Positions 1 to 5,917 of a DNA stretch of 6,670 nt are shown piece by piece. The notes beneath the pieces were generated by a model. It was not told the DNA's origin, did no database searches, and saw nothing but the letters and a program-made list of their open reading frames with translations. Source of the stretch: Caldifarciminota bacterium. Lineage in GTDB: Bacteria > Hydrothermota > UBA3073 > NMUJ01. The stretch spans positions 1-6,670 of the forward strand of contig JAGGUB010000103.1 of NCBI GenBank assembly GCA_021158725.1, read 5' to 3'. Positions within the stretch are counted from its first letter, which is position 1; each line of letters opens with the position of its first letter. Position numbers and translations under genes: made by a program.

Positions 1-1010
1 CTATCACGTACGAGTTCGGGTGGTTCAACATAATCCGTATGTACATCGATCGTACCTATACCTACAACAAAATTGTACCCTTTAAGTTGGTTAATCACAT
101 CGTACCCGATACGTACATCACGATGCCTACCCAGCTGTTTGGTATCGCGGTTGGCATACTCGAAATGCAACTCATGCACGATACCCTGTAGTTTCTCAAT
201 ATGTGGGAACAGCATCGAATAATTTGAAAAACATATGTGTATACTCCAGAACACATCGGTATGCTTCAACTCACCTATCGTCCATATAACAGTATCGATG
301 AAGTTACCCACCTCATCACGCTTCGTGGTAGCGGCTGGCTCATCCAGCTGTATGTATTTAGCACCCGCGTCTATTAACGATTTAAGGTTTGGCTTCACAA
401 TACGTTCAGCTACATCCTTCAGAAACCTCACACGTGCGACATGTCTGGCTTCATGTGCTGTACGTGTACCGATTGCTACATTTTTCATGTAGTATTCATC
501 AAACGACCAATCCACCACGGTATATGCACCAGTGACTGGCACTTTGATGGGTTTAGATGTAAATCCCTTCACGGTATTGAACTCATCCAGATGATAGTAT
601 CTCTTAAGTGATGGCCGGTACACACATGCTGCACGCCTGTAGTATTTATTATCGAACGACCGCACATGCCCGTAGAATTTGAAGCCCTCCACGTTACGTA
701 TCACATGTTCGTACATCTCGATACGATGTTGCTCACCATCGAATAGAAGGTCGAGCCCTGCCCTTTCCAGTAACTTAGTAGCAAACAAGCTTGATATATG
801 TATCACCCGTCGTTTGTCTTGATCACTGATCTCTTTGCGTTTATGCAGTATCGACAACAGTTCATCACCTTCAGACTTCAACCCCAGTTGTGTTGCCCAA
901 TATTTTGCATCCTCAATATCGGTATCGGTCAATGGCCTTCCCGTAAGTAGTTTCACACGCCAGTTGGGTTTAGCCAAGCTACCTATCTCATGTGTCACCA
1001 ATGGTTTCAT
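1..1010 (-). CDS. metE: Catalytic C-terminal half of split cobalamin-independent methionine synthase (MetE-C), partial
   Basis: This is a MetE/UROD-fold methyltransferase that transfers a methyl group to homocysteine to make methionine in the cytosol. The reading frame is open from ATG at 1010 to the left edge, giving 336 residues; the C-terminus lies outside the window. Visible family signatures are EIGSLAKP (residues 8-15, homocysteine-binding I-G-S), DGEQHR (91-96, Glu93), IQLDEPA (220-226, Asp223), the zinc ligand pair His258-x-Cys260 in SIHICFSNY, and Glu284 in HFEYANR. The last zinc Cys, near the C-terminus in E. coli MetE, would fall beyond the edge. The start overlaps the stop of the MetE-N gene as ATGA and has no Shine-Dalgarno, which suggests coupled translation. 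The protein lacks the N-terminal folate domain, which the gene upstream encodes. It could instead be a folate-independent 'core' MetE using a corrinoid protein as donor, but the adjacent N-half gene argues against that. Confidence 0.9.
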   Translation of the reverse strand, partial: MKPLVTHEIGSLAKPNWRVKLLTGRPLTDTDIEDAKYWATQLGLKSEGDELLSILHKRKEISDQDKRRVIHISSLFATKLLERAGLDLLFDGEQHRIEMYEHVIRNVEGFKFYGHVRSFDNKYYRRAACVYRPSLKRYYHLDEFNTVKGFTSKPIKVPVTGAYTVVDWSFDEYYMKNVAIGTRTAHEARHVARVRFLKDVAERIVKPNLKSLIDAGAKYIQLDEPAATTKRDEVGNFIDTVIWTIGELKHTDVFWSIHICFSNYSMLFPHIEKLQGIVHELHFEYANRDTKQLGRHRDVRIGYDVINQLKGYNFVVGIGTIDVHTDYVEPPELVRD

Positions 1011-1942
1011 ATTGCTTTTGGTAATGATTTCAATACCTGCACCTTTTTATCTGCACACGTACGTGGTAAGAAGTGCCAATCACTGCTACCTGTGACAACT
1101 ATGAATTGGGGGTTGAGCTCCTCCGCCAGCATCTGTACAAACTGTATGACTGTATTGGGTGACTCTATCAACGAGTTTTCGGTATCGAACACTCCCGCAG
1201 CTATACCTTTGTCATGTGGCCAACGCAGGCTTTTCAACACTTCATACTCTGTATGTACGAAGTCCAGCCCAATTGCATCAACCTCAAGCGATACCAAAAA
1301 GTTGAGCTTCTCCTCGTCGGGTGATGCAAAATATGTCATAAGTAATAACAACTTGGAACCCAGCTCACGTTTGATCATCGCATAAAACTTACGTAGTACC
1401 TGCATGTCATCAGCTGATACCCCATCATAAACGAGTGATGGGTCACCAAAATATATAGCATCAACCTTTGGTATGATGTAATGTGTGGTTTCCAACATAA
1501 TGTCTGCGATCACCTTTAATGTAGCACCCTTTGCGAACCTACGTACCAACGTAGGTGCTGGCAGGTACGCAAACCATAGCCCACCATGGGGTTTATGAAA
1601 ATACTTGTCAACCCATGGCTCTATTTGGGGTTCGTTCAACCTTACATTGTCACCAAACTCTATCACCCTAAAGAATGTATTTGTCTCATAGTAACGTACG
1701 AGCCCATCCACTCTTACAGTATCCCATATCTCTACAAATGGCCGTAGTAGGTCTTGCCAGTTGAGTAACCCATCGTATTGTAAGTCCAACCCCTCCTGTA
1801 ATCTAAACAGTGCTTGCCTGTCAGCTTCGTACGCCTTAACCAGTTGGGTTTCATCCACACGCCCCCTATCGTAATCGCGGGTCACTTTGATCAGCTTTTC
1901 ACCTCGTGGATATAGGCCATTTAAGCTCTTGTATATGCGCAT
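1007..1942 (-). CDS. N-terminal-half MetE homologue of a split methionine synthase (MetE-N)
   Basis: This 311-residue protein matches the N-terminal barrel of cobalamin-independent methionine synthase, which in one-piece MetE helps bind the polyglutamyl folate. It shows the family opening NGLYPRGEKLIK (8-19, basic residues where MetE-N contacts folate), YDGLLNWQDLLRPF (56-69), TYF (203-205), a GLDFV strand (225-229), FDTENS (252-257) and a terminal VVTGSSDWHFLP segment (282-293), which aligns with the VASSCSLLHSP region of E. coli MetE. No zinc-site His-x-Cys pair is present, as expected for the non-catalytic half. It is slightly shorter than the E. coli N-domain, and such stand-alone copies are known from archaea and some bacteria. 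The ATG shares one base with the upstream stop (TGATG) and has no Shine-Dalgarno. The likely role is to partner the downstream MetE-C protein as a two-chain synthase; that pairing is inferred from gene order. Confidence 0.85.
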   Translation of the reverse strand: MRIYKSLNGLYPRGEKLIKVTRDYDRGRVDETQLVKAYEADRQALFRLQEGLDLQYDGLLNWQDLLRPFVEIWDTVRVDGLVRYYETNTFFRVIEFGDNVRLNEPQIEPWVDKYFHKPHGGLWFAYLPAPTLVRRFAKGATLKVIADIMLETTHYIIPKVDAIYFGDPSLVYDGVSADDMQVLRKFYAMIKRELGSKLLLLMTYFASPDEEKLNFLVSLEVDAIGLDFVHTEYEVLKSLRWPHDKGIAAGVFDTENSLIESPNTVIQFVQMLAEELNPQFIVVTGSSDWHFLPRTCADKKVQVLKSLPKAI

Positions 1943-3726
1943 CAGTGTAGTAGTTCGGTCAGCATATCTGGGTTAACAGCAATGAAGTAAAACCCATGCA
2001 CGTATGGGGTGAGCTCCTCCATAATCCGGTGTATTAACTCTATAGAGAACTTAGGTAGCTCCTTATCGGTTAGTGAGTCAACCTTCGTGATAATCCATTC
2101 CGGTATCTTCACCCCCGGTACCTCGTTCGCCATATGATATACCATAGTTTTGTTCCTGAAGGCCATCATGCCTGCAACTATTTTCACATCGGGTAGCTTG
2201 TCGAGGAGTGCCTTAATTATATTCGGTTCGTATATGGGTTGGGTTACAAAGAAATCCGCCCCATACTCCATACGATGATGCACTTTGGTGACGATTGTGT
2301 TGAGCTCATCCACAAAGTTTATCGTCGCCCCTATATATGCGTCGACAGCGGGTGTGAGTTTGTTACCAGCGAGATCCCTACCCTCACGTATGAGGTTGGC
2401 AAGCTTGATCGCTTCTTCAGTGGTTAAGTCATACACCGCAGTCGCCTGTGGGTAATCGCCGAGTTCGGGTGGATCACCTGCTACTATCAACACATTACAT
2501 AACCCCACACTGAACATACCAACAAGATCTGATTGCACACGGGTTAAACTCCTATCCCGTAGCGCGAAGTGTACCACTACCTCAACATCGGTGTGCTCCT
2601 TGATGTACAAGCCTGCAATATATGGGGCTATACGTACCTTACCCATGGGTGAATCGACAATCGATACCGCTGTAGCGCCCGCTTCTTTGAACATATTTAC
2701 CTTATGTATGAGTGGCTGTAGAGCACCTGATTTTGGTGGCAGTAGTTCAACCAACCGTGCACACCGATGTTCGATATCATGCTTGAGTTGTGACCTCACT
2801 TTTACCTCTTCACGGATGATATCTTCCTCTATGGGTTGCCATTCCACAACGATTGAGGGTTTTCTACCTTCACGTATGAGGTTGACCAATTCTCTTATAC
2901 CGGCTGGTCGTGTACCACAACAACCACCTATCACCGATGCACCCAGCTCCACAGCTGTTAACCCAAACTGTGCAAAGTGTTCAACCGCATCGGGGTAGAC
3001 TATTTTACCCTCTGTGACGATGGGTTCACCTGAGTTTGGCTCCAATATAACCGGCAAATCCGTGTATCTCAACATACGTCTACCGATCTCCAACACCTGT
3101 AGCGGGCTGACACTATGGTTTACTCCCACCGCATATGCACCTAATTTATGGGCGAACGATACCACATCCTCGGGTGTCATCCCCGTAAGTGTACGCATGT
3201 TGCGGTCAAACGTAAACAGTATAGCTATTGGTATGTCGGGATCTATCTCACGTACGCATTCAACTATAGCGGTGGTTTCCAACGGATCGACTTGTGTTTC
3301 AACAAAGACGATATCGATACCTGCGGTTATGAGTGCTTCCACCTGTGGCTTATAATCTTCGATGAGCTCAGCCTTATCCACAGCCGTGTACGGATACGTG
3401 AGCCGCCGCCCGAGCGGCCCTATCGAGCCACCCACAAGCTTACCGCCTGCTTTACGGGCGAGCTCTACCGCTTTTGTGTTGATTTCAGCTGTTAGATACT
3501 CTATACCTCTTTTGCTGAGCTTGACGGGGTTGGCATCAAACGTATTCGTGAGTATGAACTGGCTACCTGCTTCAACATATTCACGATGTACCTGTAAGAC
3601 GAGGTCGGGGTTGATAAGCACAGCTTCACAGGCTAACCTATCTTTTGGTAAACCCAACGAATATAGGTATTCACCGATAGCACCATCCCCGATGACAGGT
3701 GTGTCAAGTTCAAGAAATTTCTTCAT
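1942..3726 (-). CDS. Fused homocysteine S-methyltransferase / methylenetetrahydrofolate reductase (YitJ-like)
   Basis: This 594-residue bifunctional enzyme joins a homocysteine S-methyltransferase barrel (about 1-290) to an MTHFR barrel (about 310-590), the architecture of Bacillus YitJ. The HMT half has DGAIGEY (14-20), TNTFDAN (60-66), GSIGP (100-104) and the zinc pair GGCCGT (Cys269, Cys270). The first zinc Cys, expected in a G-x-N-C motif, is His204 in GVNHSVSP (codon CAT); the 65-residue spacing to Cys269 is as I recall for Thermotoga MetH. The MTHFR half has VELLPPKSG with catalytic Glu327, the flavin/folate loop VAGDPPELGDYP (Asp418) and FVTQPIYE (Gln496), so reduction of methylene-THF to 5-methyl-THF with FAD is well supported. 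Whether the HMT half is active is unclear because of His204. The ATG overlaps the DUF4870 stop as ATGA, and the upstream Shine-Dalgarno is weak. No cobalamin-binding domain follows, so this is not MetH. Confidence 0.92.
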   Translation of the reverse strand: MKKFLELDTPVIGDGAIGEYLYSLGLPKDRLACEAVLINPDLVLQVHREYVEAGSQFILTNTFDANPVKLSKRGIEYLTAEINTKAVELARKAGGKLVGGSIGPLGRRLTYPYTAVDKAELIEDYKPQVEALITAGIDIVFVETQVDPLETTAIVECVREIDPDIPIAILFTFDRNMRTLTGMTPEDVVSFAHKLGAYAVGVNHSVSPLQVLEIGRRMLRYTDLPVILEPNSGEPIVTEGKIVYPDAVEHFAQFGLTAVELGASVIGGCCGTRPAGIRELVNLIREGRKPSIVVEWQPIEEDIIREEVKVRSQLKHDIEHRCARLVELLPPKSGALQPLIHKVNMFKEAGATAVSIVDSPMGKVRIAPYIAGLYIKEHTDVEVVVHFALRDRSLTRVQSDLVGMFSVGLCNVLIVAGDPPELGDYPQATAVYDLTTEEAIKLANLIREGRDLAGNKLTPAVDAYIGATINFVDELNTIVTKVHHRMEYGADFFVTQPIYEPNIIKALLDKLPDVKIVAGMMAFRNKTMVYHMANEVPGVKIPEWIITKVDSLTDKELPKFSIELIHRIMEELTPYVHGFYFIAVNPDMLTELLH

Positions 3727-4085
3727 CTAACCAACCGCATACTGAGTGGGTAGCGAAAATATTCACCTGCATAAGCCTTAACTGCAGCTATGGTGATCAT
3801 CGCGATATGTAAGATCGCCAACCCTATGTATATGGGTATACCAACGTATACGAGATACAGCAATCCAGCGATCAACATGTAGATCGTCATGCTGAGCTGA
3901 AAATTTAACGCTTCCTTACCGTGGAAATCGACAGCTGGTAGCTCGTCACGTTTGAGTAACCACACCACCAGCGGCCCTATAATATGGCCAAAGGGTATGA
4001 TGTAACCAGCGAATGCTGCAAGATGGCATATCATCGCCCATGTACGTTCTTCTCTGGACGAGGGTGCAACCCACTGTCTATACAT
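3723..4085 (-). CDS. DUF4870 (Tic20-like) small membrane protein
   Basis: This 120-residue integral membrane protein matches the DUF4870 family, whose biochemical function I do not know. Hallmarks are the N-terminal EERTWAMICHLAAFAGYIIPFG (residues 12-33 region), the loop PLVVWLLKRDELPAVDFHGKEALNFQ (38-63 region, charged and strongly conserved in the family) and the closing GEYFRYPLSMRLVR (107-120). Three hydrophobic segments are visible at about 17-45, 65-83 and 84-104; the last two may form a hairpin. There is no signal peptide beyond the first membrane segment. The gene starts 3 bases after the guaA stop, with a usable GGGAG ribosome site lying inside the last guaA codons. Its stop overlaps the next ATG. 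The position between guaA and the methionine genes implies co-transcription but does not reveal a metabolic role. Confidence 0.88.
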   Translation of the reverse strand: MYRQWVAPSSREERTWAMICHLAAFAGYIIPFGHIIGPLVVWLLKRDELPAVDFHGKEALNFQLSMTIYMLIAGLLYLVYVGIPIYIGLAILHIAMITIAAVKAYAGEYFRYPLSMRLVR

Positions 4086-4088
4086 CTG

Positions 4089-5615
4089 TCACTCCCATTC
4101 CATGGTGGCAGGTGGTTTATTGGATATATCGTATACCACGCGGTTGACTTCGTTGATTTCGTTCGTTATCCTGGTAGAGATGCGTTCCAACACTTCATAT
4201 GGTAGCTTGGCGAAATTTGCCGTCATTGCATCCTGTGATTCAACGATACGTACAACTATGGGGTATTTGTAGGTTCTTGCATCACCTTGTATACCGACAG
4301 TTTTTATTGGCAACAATACTGCAAACGCCATCCATACCTTATCGTACAGGTTGGCAGCCTTGAGCTCCTGTTCGATGATGTAACTTGCCTTACGTACGAT
4401 TTCTACCTTCTCGGGGGTGACCTCACCCACTACCCTGACCGCTAAACCCGGCCCTGGGAATACATGTCGATGTACGATACTATCTGGTAGCCCTAACTCC
4501 TTTGCGATCCTCCTAACTTCATCTTTATACAGATCACGTAGTGGTTCGTAAACCTCCAGTTTCATGGTTGGTGGTAACCCACCCACATTATGGTGGGATT
4601 TGATCCTTGCCGAGTATCGTGTGATACCACTTTCGATACGATCCGAATATATTGTACCCTGTACCAGTACGGTGGCACCTTGTTTGGCTGCTACCTCTTC
4701 GAATATATCGATAAATAGCTTACCTATGATTTGACGTTTGGCTTCTGGGTCGGTGACACCTTTCAAGGCATCGAAGAATCTATCTTTTGCATCGATTATG
4801 TGTAAGTTGAGGTCAAATTTTGCAAACGTCTGTTGTATGAACTCGGTCTCTTTGTAACGCATCAACCCCGTATCTACGTACACAGCGATTAGGTTCTTAC
4901 CTATCACGTTATGTACCAGTACTGCAGCGGTTGATGAATCCACACCACCAGATAGCCCGATGATCGCCCGTTTATTGGTAAGTTTGTCACGTATCTCGTT
5001 TTGTATGGTTTCGATGATGTTGGCGGTTGACCACTCTTTTCGTGCATCACATATGTTGAATACGAAGTTGGCAATAACTTTACCACCATTGGGGGTATGT
5101 GTGACCTCAGGATGAAACTGCACTCCATAGAGTTTGTGTGCATCATTTTCGAATGCTGCAACCGGTGAATTATCTGTAACAGCTACCACTTTAAAGTCGG
5201 GTGGTAGCTCTTTTACAATATCTCTGTGGTTCATCCATACCTTTTCTATGGGAGATAGGCCATTAAATAACTTGCTTGTGGTTAAAACCCTAAGCTCTGT
5301 CACCCCGTACTCACCGGATTCACCGTAGGTGACATTGCCACCATTCATATACGCTATGAGTTGATGTCCGTAACAGATACCGAGTATTGGTACACCGAGT
5401 TGAAAAATACGGTGGTCACATTTGGGTGCCGTCTCGTCATAAACTGAAGCTGCGCCACCCGAAAGTATTATACCTTTGAGGTTGCCAACCTTTTGTAGCT
5501 CATCAGCAGATGTATCACCGGGTAATACCTCAGAATAAACTCCAAGCTCCCTCACCCTTCTTGAAATAAGGTGGCTGTACTGGCCACCGAAATCTAATAC
5601 AATAATTTCATCCAT
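4089..5615 (-). CDS. guaA: GMP synthase (glutamine-hydrolysing)
   Basis: This 508-residue cytosolic enzyme converts XMP, ATP and glutamine to GMP, the last step of de novo guanine nucleotide synthesis. The N-terminal class I glutamine amidotransferase domain (about 1-190) carries the triad: Cys81 in GICYGHQ, and His168 and Glu170 in QFHPEVTHT. The ATP pyrophosphatase domain has the PP-loop SGGVDSS (222-228), and PGPGLAVR (387-394) lies just before the dimerisation domain. The C-terminus ends in the canonical KPPATMEWE. Length and order are normal for bacterial GuaA. One small oddity is LSGGAAS (51-57), where the family usually has GGP. The ATG at 5615 is the only candidate start, because an in-frame stop lies 10 codons upstream, but its ribosome site is poor (TAGG directly abutting the ATG). 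It follows the zinc-ribbon gene by 47 bases and heads the tightly packed block of downstream genes. Confidence 0.97.
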   Translation of the reverse strand: MDEIIVLDFGGQYSHLISRRVRELGVYSEVLPGDTSADELQKVGNLKGIILSGGAASVYDETAPKCDHRIFQLGVPILGICYGHQLIAYMNGGNVTYGESGEYGVTELRVLTTSKLFNGLSPIEKVWMNHRDIVKELPPDFKVVAVTDNSPVAAFENDAHKLYGVQFHPEVTHTPNGGKVIANFVFNICDARKEWSTANIIETIQNEIRDKLTNKRAIIGLSGGVDSSTAAVLVHNVIGKNLIAVYVDTGLMRYKETEFIQQTFAKFDLNLHIIDAKDRFFDALKGVTDPEAKRQIIGKLFIDIFEEVAAKQGATVLVQGTIYSDRIESGITRYSARIKSHHNVGGLPPTMKLEVYEPLRDLYKDEVRRIAKELGLPDSIVHRHVFPGPGLAVRVVGEVTPEKVEIVRKASYIIEQELKAANLYDKVWMAFAVLLPIKTVGIQGDARTYKYPIVVRIVESQDAMTANFAKLPYEVLERISTRITNEINEVNRVVYDISNKPPATMEWE

Positions 5616-5662
5616 CCTATAAATGTTACGTGAATTTCGGTATTATCAACTATAGTGGGTGG

Positions 5663-5860
5663 TTACTCCCTCACCATCCTTGTACCACACTTGGGACATG
5701 TAACAGTGTTACATGGTACACCAGGGGTATGTGGTACCTTTGTCCCACATGCGGGGCATACACAGTAGCCGCCGGGGCCACGGCCACCACGTGGGCCACG
5801 CCCTCCTCTTGGGCCAGGTCCTCTCGGACCGGGACCACCGGGTGTCCCTTTACTTAGCAT
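5663..5860 (-). CDS. Small Gly/Pro/Arg-rich zinc-ribbon protein
   Basis: This 65-residue protein of unknown function has two parts. Residues 5-31 are a low-complexity Gly-Pro-Arg tract with repeated GPRG and RGPRGG units. Residues 32-65 form a compact zinc ribbon with Cys33, Cys35, Cys38, Cys50, Cys55 and Cys58; the CPACG (35-39) and CPKCG (55-59) knuckles are the likely four-ligand zinc site. The ending VPCNTVTCPKCGTRMVRE resembles small zinc-ribbon proteins that follow a Gly-rich head, which I recall from many anaerobic bacteria and archaea. The start is supported by an AGGAGGT site 4 bases upstream, much stronger than any other ribosome site here, so it may be highly expressed. The DNA is locally more GC-rich because of the GPR codons. 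Nucleic-acid or metal handling are possible but unproven. Confidence 0.8.
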   Translation of the reverse strand: MLSKGTPGGPGPRGPGPRGGRGPRGGRGPGGYCVCPACGTKVPHTPGVPCNTVTCPKCGTRMVRE

Positions 5861-5863
5861 AGT

Positions 5864-5870
5864 ACCTCCT
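5864..5870 (-). promoter_or_regulatory. Strong Shine-Dalgarno site of the zinc-ribbon gene
   Basis: The minus strand reads AGGAGGT, then ACT, then the ATG at 5860. This is a near-perfect anti-16S match, and it fixes the start of the 65-residue protein. Every other gene start in the window has a weaker site or none. Confidence 0.8.
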
Positions 5871-5878
5871 GTTGTTAA

Positions 5879-5905
5879 AATTTATCGCTATAGAGGGTAT
5901 GTCAA
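5879..5905 (-). promoter_or_regulatory. Candidate sigma-70-type promoter for the zinc-ribbon gene (and possibly guaA onward)
   Basis: On the minus strand a perfect TTGACA lies at 5905-5900, followed after 15 bases by TAAATT (5884-5879), a 4-of-6 match to the -10 consensus. It lies in the 57-base gap between the T9SS gene and the zinc-ribbon gene. The spacer is short and the implied leader would be only about a dozen bases, with the Shine-Dalgarno near its start. The -10 assignment is therefore uncertain, and the organism's sigma-factor consensus is unknown. Confidence 0.35.
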
Positions 5906-5917
5906 CTAAATTGAACC

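Noticed and set aside
2591..3730. Several plus-strand open frames of 110-135 codons across the HMT-MTHFR gene
   Set aside because: They are antisense shadows of a clearly recognised enzyme, with Ser/Thr-rich compositions typical of reverse-complement frames.
3727..4088. SAM riboswitch or other leader ahead of the methionine genes
   Set aside because: The methionine genes are joined to the preceding genes by overlaps, leaving no untranslated leader that could hold a riboswitch.
4904..5161. Minus-strand 85-codon frame inside guaA
   Set aside because: It is out of frame with the intact, fully conserved guaA coding sequence and has no recognisable product.
5616..5662. Possible promoter between the zinc-ribbon gene and guaA (TTGATA at 5649-5644)
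   Set aside because: No acceptable -10 box follows at a normal spacing: 17 bases downstream reads ACATTT. A TATAGT box just upstream lacks a partner -35. Co-transcription with the zinc-ribbon gene is as likely.
5630..5857. Plus-strand open frame opposite the zinc-ribbon gene
   Set aside because: It mirrors the GC-rich GPR tract. The minus-strand frame has a strong ribosome site and a clear CxxC zinc ribbon, while the plus-strand product resembles nothing I know.
5861..5917. Terminator after the T9SS gene
   Set aside because: The 57-base gap has no strong GC-rich hairpin followed by a T-run on the minus strand; only a weak GAGG/CCTC pairing is visible.
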